From the NCBI RefSeq assembly GCF_003611695.1, contig NZ_RAWE01000003.1, positions 85,874 to 149,873 on the forward strand: a stretch of DNA of 64,000 bases, in the 5' to 3' direction. The notes under the pieces are model-generated. The model did no database searches and had not been told where the DNA came from. It worked only from the letters and a program-made list of their open reading frames with translations. Made by a program: the position numbers and the translations under genes. This DNA is from Corallococcus carmarthensis (lineage in GTDB: Bacteria > Myxococcota > Myxococcia > Myxococcales > Myxococcaceae). This document shows, one piece after another, positions 25,964 to 33,538 of this stretch. The stretch's first letter is position 1; each line of letters opens with the position of its first letter.

Positions 25964-27193
25964 TCAGTTCATCGACCAGGGCATCTGCAGCCCCGCGCGG
26001 TTGGCGCACGTGCTGGCCGCCGGCCATTCCTCGAACTGGATGGCCACCGTCGGGTACGCGGTGCTTGGCCAGAAGTTGGCCCAGGGCACGGTGCTGGCGG
26101 AACACCCCTGCCCCGTGGAGCCGCACTCGCACGTGGGGGCGCCGGGATGCACGCCGCTCACCTCGAAGTGCAGGTGGTTGGCGCTGGACCATCCGGTGTT
26201 GCCCGCGGTGGCCAGCTGCTGCCCCCGGACCACACTCCCACCGCACGTCACCCCCGCGGCGAGCGAACCGCCCTTGAGATGCAGGTAGGTGGAATGGGTG
26301 CCATCCCCATGGTCGATGACCATGAAGTTGGCCTGGTTCACGCAGGCATTGGAGTTACAGCCGGACACGCTGTTCATCTTGAGGTGCGTCACGATCCCGC
26401 CCCGCGCGGCGACCACCGGGAAGGTCACGTTGCCCGCCATGGCGAAGTCCCACGCGTACTTGTCCACGCCGACGTGGTCGTTGCAGCAGGAGTCATTGCA
26501 GTCCTGCGTCAGGATCAGGGCGTTGGCGCGCGGCCAGGGCAGCCGGTAGCCCTGCCCTCCCTGCACCCCCGCGCAGTAGTCCGCCGTCCCCGCCGGGGCC
26601 ACCACGCAGCCATTGGGGCATGCCTGTGACGACGTGGGTGCCTGATTGGCGCCCGGGCATTGATACAGCGTCGAGGCCACGGCGTTGGACATGCTGTCGT
26701 TGCCACAATAGGCCCCGGCCTGGCTTCCCAGACACAGCGGGCTGCCCGTCGTACCGCCCGTCGAGCTGCAAGCAACGCCCGTGGACGTCCAGCCTCCCGT
26801 GCCGCAGGTGTAGAACTTCTTGTCGCCGCCGCACACGCGGAAGCCGCACTCGGTGATGTTGGGGTCGATGGCGCGCCCCTGGTCATCCGAGCCTCCCGAG
26901 CAGCGGCACTGACCGGCGCCACAGGTCGAGCCAGGCACCGAAACCCAGCCGGTCGAGGTGCACTCGAAGTTGACGTTCCCGACGCCACAGACGCGGAAGC
27001 CGCAGTAGGTGGCGCTCACGGGAATGGGGGTCCCATTGTGGTACTGGCCGCTGGCGCAGGCGCAGGTCGCGGCCTGCTCCACCCGCGAGACGTCCTCCAC
27101 ACCGGAGGCTTCGTCCAGGTCCGCCCCACTGCACGCGGTCAGCCCCAGCACCCCCAGGGCAAGCAACGTCTGACGGAAGAAATGGCTGTTCAT
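25964..27193 (-). CDS. Lipoprotein M23 metallopeptidase with cysteine-rich modules
   Basis: 409 residues. A lipoprotein signal ends LGLTACSG (Cys about 21). Two copies of a cysteine-rich module follow in residues 40-135 (pattern C-x-C...NG...CGFRVCG...C). The C-terminal third is a LysM-free M23 lysostaphin-type domain: HVGVDKYAWD (first His and Asp, near 236), MVIDHGDGTHSTYLHL, and NHLHFEV near 340, which completes the zinc site. Such domains cut glycyl or D-Ala cross-bridges of peptidoglycan. It follows the SLT-like lipoprotein with a 13-base gap, and the two share the same cysteine module, so they are probably a cotranscribed wall-degrading pair directed at prey or self. Confidence 0.85.
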   Translation of the reverse strand: MNSHFFRQTLLALGVLGLTACSGADLDEASGVEDVSRVEQAATCACASGQYHNGTPIPVSATYCGFRVCGVGNVNFECTSTGWVSVPGSTCGAGQCRCSGGSDDQGRAIDPNITECGFRVCGGDKKFYTCGTGGWTSTGVACSSTGGTTGSPLCLGSQAGAYCGNDSMSNAVASTLYQCPGANQAPTSSQACPNGCVVAPAGTADYCAGVQGGQGYRLPWPRANALILTQDCNDSCCNDHVGVDKYAWDFAMAGNVTFPVVAARGGIVTHLKMNSVSGCNSNACVNQANFMVIDHGDGTHSTYLHLKGGSLAAGVTCGGSVVRGQQLATAGNTGWSSANHLHFEVSGVHPGAPTCECGSTGQGCSASTVPWANFWPSTAYPTVAIQFEEWPAASTCANRAGLQMPWSMN

Positions 27194-27206
27194 GTTCGTG
27201 TCTCTC

Positions 27207-28430
27207 TCAGTTCATCCGGCAGGAGGAGCCCGCGACCGCGGACCAGGAGGTTCCCATGCACTCGTAGAAGGTGTTGCCGCCGCCGCACACCTCCATGTGG
27301 CACGACGTGTCGGCCGCGTTGATGACGGTGCCATTGACGTGCGCGCCGCTCGCGCAAGAACACGCGCCGCCACACGCCACGTTCGTGTTCACCCACTGGT
27401 TGCCCGTCCCGCACTCATAAAGCTTGTTGTCCGAGCCGCAGGTCCGGAAGCCGCAGTACGTAAGGGATTGGGGAATGAGGTTGCCATTCTTGTAGCGGCC
27501 GTTGGCGCACGAGCACGTCTTCGGCGCGCTGCTCCCGGAGAGGCACGAGTCCGCCTGGCCCGCGGGCGCGCGGTTGCAACCATTGGCACACACCTGCTTC
27601 ACGACCGGGACGCCCCCCTTGCACACGTAGAGGAAGTTCGAGTCCCCAGGCACGCCATTGTTCCCGCAGAACAGGCCGCCCTCGGGGCTGCAGGTCGTGC
27701 CAGCAGGCGGCGGCGGGGTGGTGCCGTACCAGTAGCTCTCTCCGTACAGGTTGAGCATGGCGCGGGTTCCGCTGTCGTACTCTGCCTTGACGGTGACCCA
27801 CCTGGCGGAGCCCCACGCCGCGCCGTTATAGGTGTTGGCAAGGAATCCGAGCCAGAGGTCCCAGCCGGCGCCCCCCACGCGGATGCCGTTGATCCAGTTG
27901 TACATGTCCTGCTTCGTGGAGAAGGCGGGCGTGTAGCCGGAGTTCCAGGCCCCATCGAGCACGAACTGCACCGCGGTCGTCATGTTCCCCTGGACCGTCA
28001 GGATGGTGTTTCCATAGAGCGCCAGTGTCTGGGGATAGGTGAAGTAGTCGAACTGGAACATCCCCAGGCCCCCCTCTTGGGAGCCATCGCAATAGTCATC
28101 CCAGTAGCCGGCCAGGACGGGCCCATTGCACTCCGGGGAGTACGGGCCGGGACACTCGTAGGGAGCATGCTCGCCGTAACAGTGGGCCATCCCCGTCTCG
28201 GTGTTGGCGATGCCCGCCCAGAGCAGGGGGTTGTCGACCCGCGGATCCGCCGCCAGCACGGCCTTGATGAGGTCCGAGCGCTGGCGCATGACGGTCGCGG
28301 ACACCTGCGACTGTGATTGCTCCGCCAGCACTGCGTCCGTCTCGGATTCATCATCCATGGGCTGGCAGGCGCCCAACCCGAGGGCCAGGGTGACCAGGGC
28401 CCATTGACGGACCCGATGTTCGGCTTTCAT
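27207..28430 (-). CDS. Lipoprotein with lytic-transglycosylase-like domain and cysteine-rich modules
   Basis: 407 residues with a lipobox GLGAC (Cys 22) and AGGAG before the ATG. Residues 50-230 look like a lysozyme/SLT domain: WAGIANTETGM places a candidate catalytic Glu at 78, and EGGLGMFQFD matches the SLT G-x-x-Q motif region. Pairs of cysteines are inserted, unlike typical SLT proteins. The C-terminal half contains the same cysteine module as the downstream M23 lipoprotein. First gene of the pair. Catalytic assignment is inference from motif order only; an alternative is a wall-binding pseudo-lysozyme. Confidence 0.65.
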   Translation of the reverse strand: MKAEHRVRQWALVTLALGLGACQPMDDESETDAVLAEQSQSQVSATVMRQRSDLIKAVLAADPRVDNPLLWAGIANTETGMAHCYGEHAPYECPGPYSPECNGPVLAGYWDDYCDGSQEGGLGMFQFDYFTYPQTLALYGNTILTVQGNMTTAVQFVLDGAWNSGYTPAFSTKQDMYNWINGIRVGGAGWDLWLGFLANTYNGAAWGSARWVTVKAEYDSGTRAMLNLYGESYWYGTTPPPPAGTTCSPEGGLFCGNNGVPGDSNFLYVCKGGVPVVKQVCANGCNRAPAGQADSCLSGSSAPKTCSCANGRYKNGNLIPQSLTYCGFRTCGSDNKLYECGTGNQWVNTNVACGGACSCASGAHVNGTVINAADTSCHMEVCGGGNTFYECMGTSWSAVAGSSCRMN

Positions 28431-28523
28431 GCGTCTCCTATCGGGCGGGACTCGCCCCCCCAGGGGTCGTGCATCGACCTTGGGGCGGGAGTGTCAGCGC
28501 ACTCGTCGGAGGCGTGGGATTAA

Positions 28524-28539
28524 CTCGAATTAAATCGAG
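28524..28539. promoter_or_regulatory. Short palindrome in an A/T-rich island upstream of the alcohol dehydrogenase gene
   Basis: CTCGA-N6-TCGAG with an ATTAAA centre, the only A/T-rich patch in the 255-base gap between the divergent lipoprotein and dehydrogenase genes. It could be an operator or a promoter element for either gene; no consensus -10/-35 pair is clear. Confidence 0.3.
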
Positions 28540-28685
28540 GGCTTTGGCTCTAGCGCGAGGAATGAGGCGGCAGGGCCAAAGCGAGCAGGGCCTGTCTCCC
28601 CTGCTCGCCCTGCGGCCTGGCGTCCTCCCGCACTCCACGTGCGCCCGCACCGCGTCGTCCCCATCCCTCCCTCCGAGGAGATGCC

Positions 28686-29702
28686 ATGGCCAGGAAGATG
28701 AAGGCGGTGCAGGTGCCGAAGGCGGGAGGCCCGCTTGAGATTGTCGAGCGAGAGGTCCCCGAGCCCGGGCCGGGGCAGGTCCGGCTCGCGGTGGAGGCGT
28801 GTGGCGTCTGCCACAGCGATGCCATCACCAAGGAAGGCTGGATGCCCATCCAGTATCCCCGTGTACCGGGCCACGAGGTGGTGGGCCGCATCGACCGGGT
28901 GGGGCCCGGCGTGACGGCGTGGAAGGAAGGACAGCATGTCGGCGTGGGCTGGCACGGAGGCCATTGCGGCCAGTGTGTCGCGTGCCGCAGCGGCGACTTC
29001 GTCACCTGCGAGAAGCAACAGGTGTGCGGCATCAGCTACGACGGTGGCTATGCGGAGTACCTGGTCGCGCCCCAGGAGGCGCTGGCCCGCATCCCGGAGG
29101 GGATGAGCTCCGAGGATGCCGCTCCCCTGCTCTGCGCGGGCGTCACCACCTACAACTCCCTGCGCAACATGGGGGCGCGGCCGGGTGACCTGGTGGCGGT
29201 GCAAGGCATTGGCGGGCTGGGCCACCTGGCCATCCAATACTCCCGCATGTTCGGCTACCGCACCGTCGCCATCTCGCGCGGAGCGGACAAGAAGCCACTG
29301 GCGCTCGAACTGGGCGCGCACGAATACATCGACACGGAGAAGGGCTCTCCGGCCGAGGCCCTCCAGAAGCTTGGCGGCGCGCGCGTCATCATGATGACCG
29401 CCTCGAGCAGCAGCCTCGCGGGCGAGCTGATCGGGGGCCTGGGGCGCAACGGCACCCTGCTGCTGCTGGGCGCGGGCTCGGAACCCATCCCCGTCAGCAG
29501 CCTGTCCATGATTTCAAAGCGTACGCGCATCCAGGGCTGGCCCAGCGGCGTGCCCCAGGACTCGCAGGAGGCCATGGCCTTCAGCGCGCTCGCGGGCGTG
29601 CGCTCGCGCAACGAGGTCTTCCCCCTGGACCGCGCGGCGGAGGCCTACGCGCGGATGATGAGCAACAAGGCCCGCTTCCGGGTGGTGCTCAAGATGCGCT
29701 GA
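28686..29702 (+). CDS. Zinc-dependent alcohol dehydrogenase
   Basis: 338 residues of the medium-chain dehydrogenase family. Catalytic zinc ligands are in CGVCHSD and PGHEVVG, and the four-cysteine structural zinc lobe is CGQCVACRSGDFVTC. The Rossmann nucleotide-binding turn is VQGIGGLGHLAIQY, with a SRGADKK region that could prefer NADP. GAGGAG precedes the ATG. Oxidises or reduces an alcohol/aldehyde; the exact substrate is not indicated. Neighbours give no pathway, and the gene appears monocistronic. Confidence 0.9.
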   Translation: MARKMKAVQVPKAGGPLEIVEREVPEPGPGQVRLAVEACGVCHSDAITKEGWMPIQYPRVPGHEVVGRIDRVGPGVTAWKEGQHVGVGWHGGHCGQCVACRSGDFVTCEKQQVCGISYDGGYAEYLVAPQEALARIPEGMSSEDAAPLLCAGVTTYNSLRNMGARPGDLVAVQGIGGLGHLAIQYSRMFGYRTVAISRGADKKPLALELGAHEYIDTEKGSPAEALQKLGGARVIMMTASSSSLAGELIGGLGRNGTLLLLGAGSEPIPVSSLSMISKRTRIQGWPSGVPQDSQEAMAFSALAGVRSRNEVFPLDRAAEAYARMMSNKARFRVVLKMR

Positions 29703-29720
29703 GGCGTCGCGCGAGCAGGG

Positions 29721-30290
29721 CTACGGCGCCGGGGGGGCTTCGGGGTGCTGCATGGACTCCCGCGCGCGCTGTCGCTCTTCACGCTGCTTCGAGACCAGCT
29801 CCCGCGCCTTCGCCTTCTGCGTCTCGTCCAGGAGTGTTTCGACATCGCGGAAGGCCACCATCTCGTTGTCCTCCATCGCCTGGAGCAGGGCCTGCTGCCG
29901 CTTCAGGCCCTCTTCGCCCAGGGCCTCGGGAGGCCGGTCGGAAGGCTGGTACGCGGGGCGGCCTCCCAGGCCCACGGGGCCGCTATTGCCACGCATCCCT
30001 GCTCCGCGGGGGGGCCGCTCTCCTGGGGCGGGTTCGGGGTGGTAGACCTGCCGGAGCTGCTCACGGAGGGGCCGGTTGGCCGCGTCGAGGGCTTCCTCCT
30101 TCTGACCCACCTGGATCAACTGGTCCGTGGTGAGCACCAGCTCTTCATGGTGCTCGAGCAACAGCGCGAGCGGCGATTGGAAGAGGACCCTGGGCGGCGG
30201 ACGCCCGGGCCGCTCCGCCGGGGACGACGAAGCGCAGGCGGTCACGAGGCTCACCAGCAACAACCACGGCACGAGATGGCGCGGCGACAT
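29721..30290 (-). CDS. Putative periplasmic CpxP/Spy-like or heavy-metal-sensor-type lipoprotein
   Basis: 189 residues starting with a lipoprotein signal (SLVTACASS, Cys about 19) and GGAGG before the ATG. Two helical regions (50-90 and 125-180, with EHHEELVLTTDQLIQVGQ and RQQALLQAMEDNEMVAF) are separated by a Pro/Gly-rich loop. This resembles the LTxxQ-type alpha-helical chaperones CpxP/Spy and periplasmic heavy-metal sensors, although the LTxxQ motif itself appears only as LTTDQ. Standalone gene with no sensor kinase nearby; assignment is tentative. Confidence 0.55.
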   Translation of the reverse strand: MSPRHLVPWLLLVSLVTACASSSPAERPGRPPPRVLFQSPLALLLEHHEELVLTTDQLIQVGQKEEALDAANRPLREQLRQVYHPEPAPGERPPRGAGMRGNSGPVGLGGRPAYQPSDRPPEALGEEGLKRQQALLQAMEDNEMVAFRDVETLLDETQKAKARELVSKQREERQRARESMQHPEAPPAP

Positions 30291-30404
30291 CGGTCCTCCA
30301 GGGGGTGTGTGCCTTCATCTCTATTCCGAAAGCCCGTCCCACAGAAGGGACTGGAGGTCCTGAGGGGATCTTTCTGATGCCTTGCCGCGGCCCGCGCGGA
30401 CCAC

Positions 30405-30560
30405 TCACATGTATTCGCCGGGCAATTGGCTGGCTTGTTTCACCCAGGCCTTGAACTGGACCTCGTCGAGCGGTTCATCCTCGTGGATGTGCAGATTGCG
30501 CGTCTCCTGGCAATCCATAGCGAGCGGAGTCGCTTTGACCCCGCTGCGAACTCTAGACAT
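30405..30560 (-). CDS. Possible small hypothetical protein
   Basis: A 51-codon reading frame in the otherwise empty 30291-30631 gap. From an internal ATG at 30518 onward (MDCQETRNLHIHEDEPLD) it shows G/C-rich third positions, unlike the other frames there. No Shine-Dalgarno sequence is visible before either start, and no family is recognised. Soluble and acidic. The remaining part of this gap shows no other signal. Real translation is uncertain. Confidence 0.4.
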   Translation of the reverse strand: MSRVRSGVKATPLAMDCQETRNLHIHEDEPLDEVQFKAWVKQASQLPGEYM

Positions 30561-30631
30561 GGCCTGGATGTGCCTGCCCGGTTCGGGCTACATAGGCAGC
30601 AGCTCCCCCGCGTTCGCATCCCTGGTGCCCG

Positions 30632-31225
30632 ATGACACGCCCTGGCCTTCCGCTGCGCCTCCTGGTGTTCGCGACCCTGCTTGGCGGCGGCTTCGCGGTC
30701 GCGGAGGAATCCCCGGTGGGCGTCGCGGTGGACCAGCGCGAGGAGCCTCCGCGCAACTACGGCAACCTGCGCGCCGGGGCGTCCACCTCCGGCCGGCGCC
30801 CCAGCATCTGTCTGGAGTTGTCCCCGGTGGCGCGGCTGGGCGTGGAGGCCTGCGGCACGGGTTCGGGGTTCCTCCACCACGACCCGGAGCCGGAGATCGC
30901 CCACTTCCGCGCCAACCTGACGCTCACCTCCTGGAAGACGCGCCTCGGCTGGCTCCAACCCCGGCTGAGCGCCGGCTTCGCCGAGCTGCAGGTGGGTGAG
31001 GACAGCTCGGGCTTCGACTTCGGAGGCTCTGGCCCCACGGGCGTGGAGACCGCCGGGCCCGAGGTGGGCGCGTCCCTCCGGGCCCTGCTGCCCATCTCCT
31101 CCGGCTTCGAGTTCGTGGGGGAGCTGGGCTTCAGCGCCGCGTACTTCAACGCCGCGCCGCAGCTGATCAAACCGCAGGCCCGCTTCCAGCCGAGCGCCTC
31201 GTTCTCGCTCGGCGTTGGTTTCTGA
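30632..31225 (+). CDS. Hypothetical exported outer-membrane-like protein
   Basis: 197 residues with a signal peptide (cleavage near FAVAEE). The mature protein alternates short Gly/aromatic strands (LTLTSWKTRLGWLQPRLSAG; a final FSLGVGF ending in Phe), a composition typical of small outer-membrane beta-barrels with a terminal aromatic residue recognised by the BAM machinery. No named family recognised. The VTT membrane-protein gene begins 20 bases downstream, so the two may be cotranscribed. Confidence 0.6.
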   Translation: MTRPGLPLRLLVFATLLGGGFAVAEESPVGVAVDQREEPPRNYGNLRAGASTSGRRPSICLELSPVARLGVEACGTGSGFLHHDPEPEIAHFRANLTLTSWKTRLGWLQPRLSAGFAELQVGEDSSGFDFGGSGPTGVETAGPEVGASLRALLPISSGFEFVGELGFSAAYFNAAPQLIKPQARFQPSASFSLGVGF

Positions 31226-31245
31226 GCCGCACCGGGCACTGAACC

Positions 31246-31932
31246 ATGACCCTGGCGAGCCCTGGAACGAAGCGCGCGGTGGTGGGCTGGAGCATCTGCG
31301 TCAGCGTGGTGCTGGCGGCCGTGCTCGTTCCCTTCCTCCTCTTCGGAGAGCGCCTGGAGGCAGCCACCCAGGCCTTCCTGGAGGCGCGCCCTCCCGACTG
31401 GCAGGTGGCGCTCGTGCTGGGAGGCCTGCTGGCGGGGGACATCGTCCTGCCGGTGCCGTCCAGCCTCGTGGGCACGGCGTCAGGGGCGCTGCTGGGCTTC
31501 TGGGGCGGCCTGGCGGCGTGCTGGGTGGGAATGATGGTGGGCTGTGGCTGGGGCTACCTGCTGGGCGCCAGGGGCGGCGAGGCGGCCTTGCGGCGCACCC
31601 TGGGTCCGCTGGAACTCCAGCGTCTGTCCCGGCTGGCCGAACACCGGGGCCCCTGGTTGCTGATTGCCCTGCGCGGGGTGCCGATGCTGGCGGAGTCCTC
31701 CGTCCTCTTCGCCGGCGCCAGCCGCATGCCCCTGGGGAGCTTCCTCGCGGCCTGCGCGTTCTCCAACCTGGGCGTCTGCGCCACCTACGCGGCGGTGGGT
31801 GCCTTCTCCGCGCGACTCGGGTCATTCCTGACGTTGTTCGTGGGCATGGTCCTGCTGCCTGGACTCGCGCTCTGGTCGGTGCGGCGATTCCTACCCGGGC
31901 GTCCCGTAACCCAGACATCCCGGATGGACTGA
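31246..31932 (+). CDS. VTT-domain (DedA/SNARE-associated-type) membrane protein
   Basis: 228 residues with about five membrane helices and a re-entrant amphipathic segment typical of VTT-domain proteins: GDIVLPVPSSLVGTASGALLG near 65-85 (conserved P-x-P-S-x-x), then an E/R-containing loop (LLIALRGVPMLAES) near 140. Family members are thought to be lipid scramblases or lipid-carrier transporters of the inner membrane. It follows the small barrel-like gene with a 20-base gap and no clear Shine-Dalgarno of its own. Confidence 0.75.
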   Translation: MTLASPGTKRAVVGWSICVSVVLAAVLVPFLLFGERLEAATQAFLEARPPDWQVALVLGGLLAGDIVLPVPSSLVGTASGALLGFWGGLAACWVGMMVGCGWGYLLGARGGEAALRRTLGPLELQRLSRLAEHRGPWLLIALRGVPMLAESSVLFAGASRMPLGSFLAACAFSNLGVCATYAAVGAFSARLGSFLTLFVGMVLLPGLALWSVRRFLPGRPVTQTSRMD

Positions 31933-32071
31933 CGGCGGGCTTTGCCGCACTGCATGAATTTCCGGCAAGACTGTTTTTCGTCTGTTTAGACCTCGACGGC
32001 TTCACCCCTGGTGCGCTTAAGCTCCCGCACCAACGCCCGGCGCCTCGTCGGGTGCAACCGCATGGGGGAGA

Positions 32072-33520
32072 ATGCCTTTGTCCGACAAACCGCGCATCCT
32101 GCTAGCCGTAGCACTCGGTGCCACGGGGCTGCTGGCCTGCCCAGCGACGTCGCTCATGGATTCGGGACCGCCTCCCGCCAAGGCGACGGCGCTCGGAGCC
32201 AGTGACTGCCAGGCGGACCTGGCCTGGCTCAACAGCGCCACGCTCCCCAGCGAGGTGCCGGGAAACAAGACGATCTGCAACTTCGAGCAGTTCATGTGGC
32301 AGAGCATGCTCGCGCTCGTCCAACCGGTCAGCGGCAAGCCCGACATGGTGCAATTCGAGACGTGGATGCCGTCCTACGGCATCTTCATCAAGGACGGGGT
32401 GCCGACGGCCTGGGGACAGGAGCCGCCCGTCTCCTGCACCCACGCAGCGAAGCCGGCGGCGGCCGGAGGCAAGACGCCCCGCCTCTACACCGACATCATC
32501 AAGCAGGCCGGGGCGGATCAGCCGCTGATCGATCTGAAAGGCGAGTTCGTCTACTACGGCATGTCCGTCAATCAGAGTACCTACACCATGCTGACGTCCT
32601 GTCAGCTCTACCAGGCGAACTGCGCGGGGCAACTCAAGCCCGGGAACAAGGGCATCGACATCATCCAGAAGTATCCGAACCTCGCGTACCCGGACACCGC
32701 CGTCGAGCTGAAGTCGAGCTGGATGGTGCTCGACGACGCGGCCGCCAGTTCGGGCCTCTACTACGTGGTTCCCGGACTGATCCAGGTCAAGGACAGCCCC
32801 TGCCGGCAGGTGAACCTGGGGCTGACCGGCATGCACATCGTGTCCAAGACGCCCAGCTTCCCGGCGATGATCTGGGCCACGTTCGAGCACCGCAACAACG
32901 CGCCCGATTGCAGCAACCTCTCGGCGGCGCCTCCGCTCGGCGGAGCGTGGAACTTCTACAACCCGGGCTGCACCGACTGCGTGACCAACACCTATCAACC
33001 GGGCAAGCCCGCCCAGGTCTGCCGCATGCACGCGCAGGGGGACTCGGCCATCGGCACCTTCCCCGGGGGCGTCGACTGTAGCGTCAATCCCAACCAGTTC
33101 GCCTGTCAGGACAAGACCCGCGCGATGCTCGCCGAGAGCACCCTGGCCATCAACGCCATCAACAGCAGTGTCCAGGCGCTGATCCAGGCCAACCCCAGCC
33201 GCATCAACAAGGTCTGGGCCAACTACGAGCTCGTCGGAAACGTGTGGACCGTCGGGTCCACGCTCCCTCCCTATCTGCAGGCCCAGCAGGGCTCGCTGTC
33301 CGCCGCCAATACGTCCATGGAGACGTTCGTCCAGAACGGCGTCGCGGCGGTGAGCAACCCCTACAACTGCTTGAGCTGTCACAACATGGCGGGCCCCACC
33401 GACGGCCAGAACCTGCCGCCCGCGGGCTTGAGCCACCTCTTCGACGAAGTCCAGATGCCCGGCGGGTGCACGAACGGCGCCCTGCCCGCCGCGTGCAGCC
33501 CCTACATCGGCGGCAACTAG
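32072..33520 (+). CDS. Putative CxxCH-containing lipoprotein paired with a jacalin-lectin protein
   Basis: 482 residues. The N-terminus is hydrophobic with an atypical lipobox (GLLACPATS), so outer-membrane lipidation is plausible. Many cysteines are spread through the protein. A haem-type CLSCHNM at about residue 432 suggests c-type haem attachment or a disulfide/metal site. The middle region contains SWMVLDDAAASSGLYYVVPG, conserved-looking but not assignable to a known family. GGGGGAG lies very close to the ATG. The jacalin-lectin gene follows 18 bases downstream with its own GAGGAG, so the two probably form an operon. Confidence 0.65.
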   Translation: MPLSDKPRILLAVALGATGLLACPATSLMDSGPPPAKATALGASDCQADLAWLNSATLPSEVPGNKTICNFEQFMWQSMLALVQPVSGKPDMVQFETWMPSYGIFIKDGVPTAWGQEPPVSCTHAAKPAAAGGKTPRLYTDIIKQAGADQPLIDLKGEFVYYGMSVNQSTYTMLTSCQLYQANCAGQLKPGNKGIDIIQKYPNLAYPDTAVELKSSWMVLDDAAASSGLYYVVPGLIQVKDSPCRQVNLGLTGMHIVSKTPSFPAMIWATFEHRNNAPDCSNLSAAPPLGGAWNFYNPGCTDCVTNTYQPGKPAQVCRMHAQGDSAIGTFPGGVDCSVNPNQFACQDKTRAMLAESTLAINAINSSVQALIQANPSRINKVWANYELVGNVWTVGSTLPPYLQAQQGSLSAANTSMETFVQNGVAAVSNPYNCLSCHNMAGPTDGQNLPPAGLSHLFDEVQMPGGCTNGALPAACSPYIGGN

Positions 33521-33538
33521 AACCCTGAGGAGACCCCC

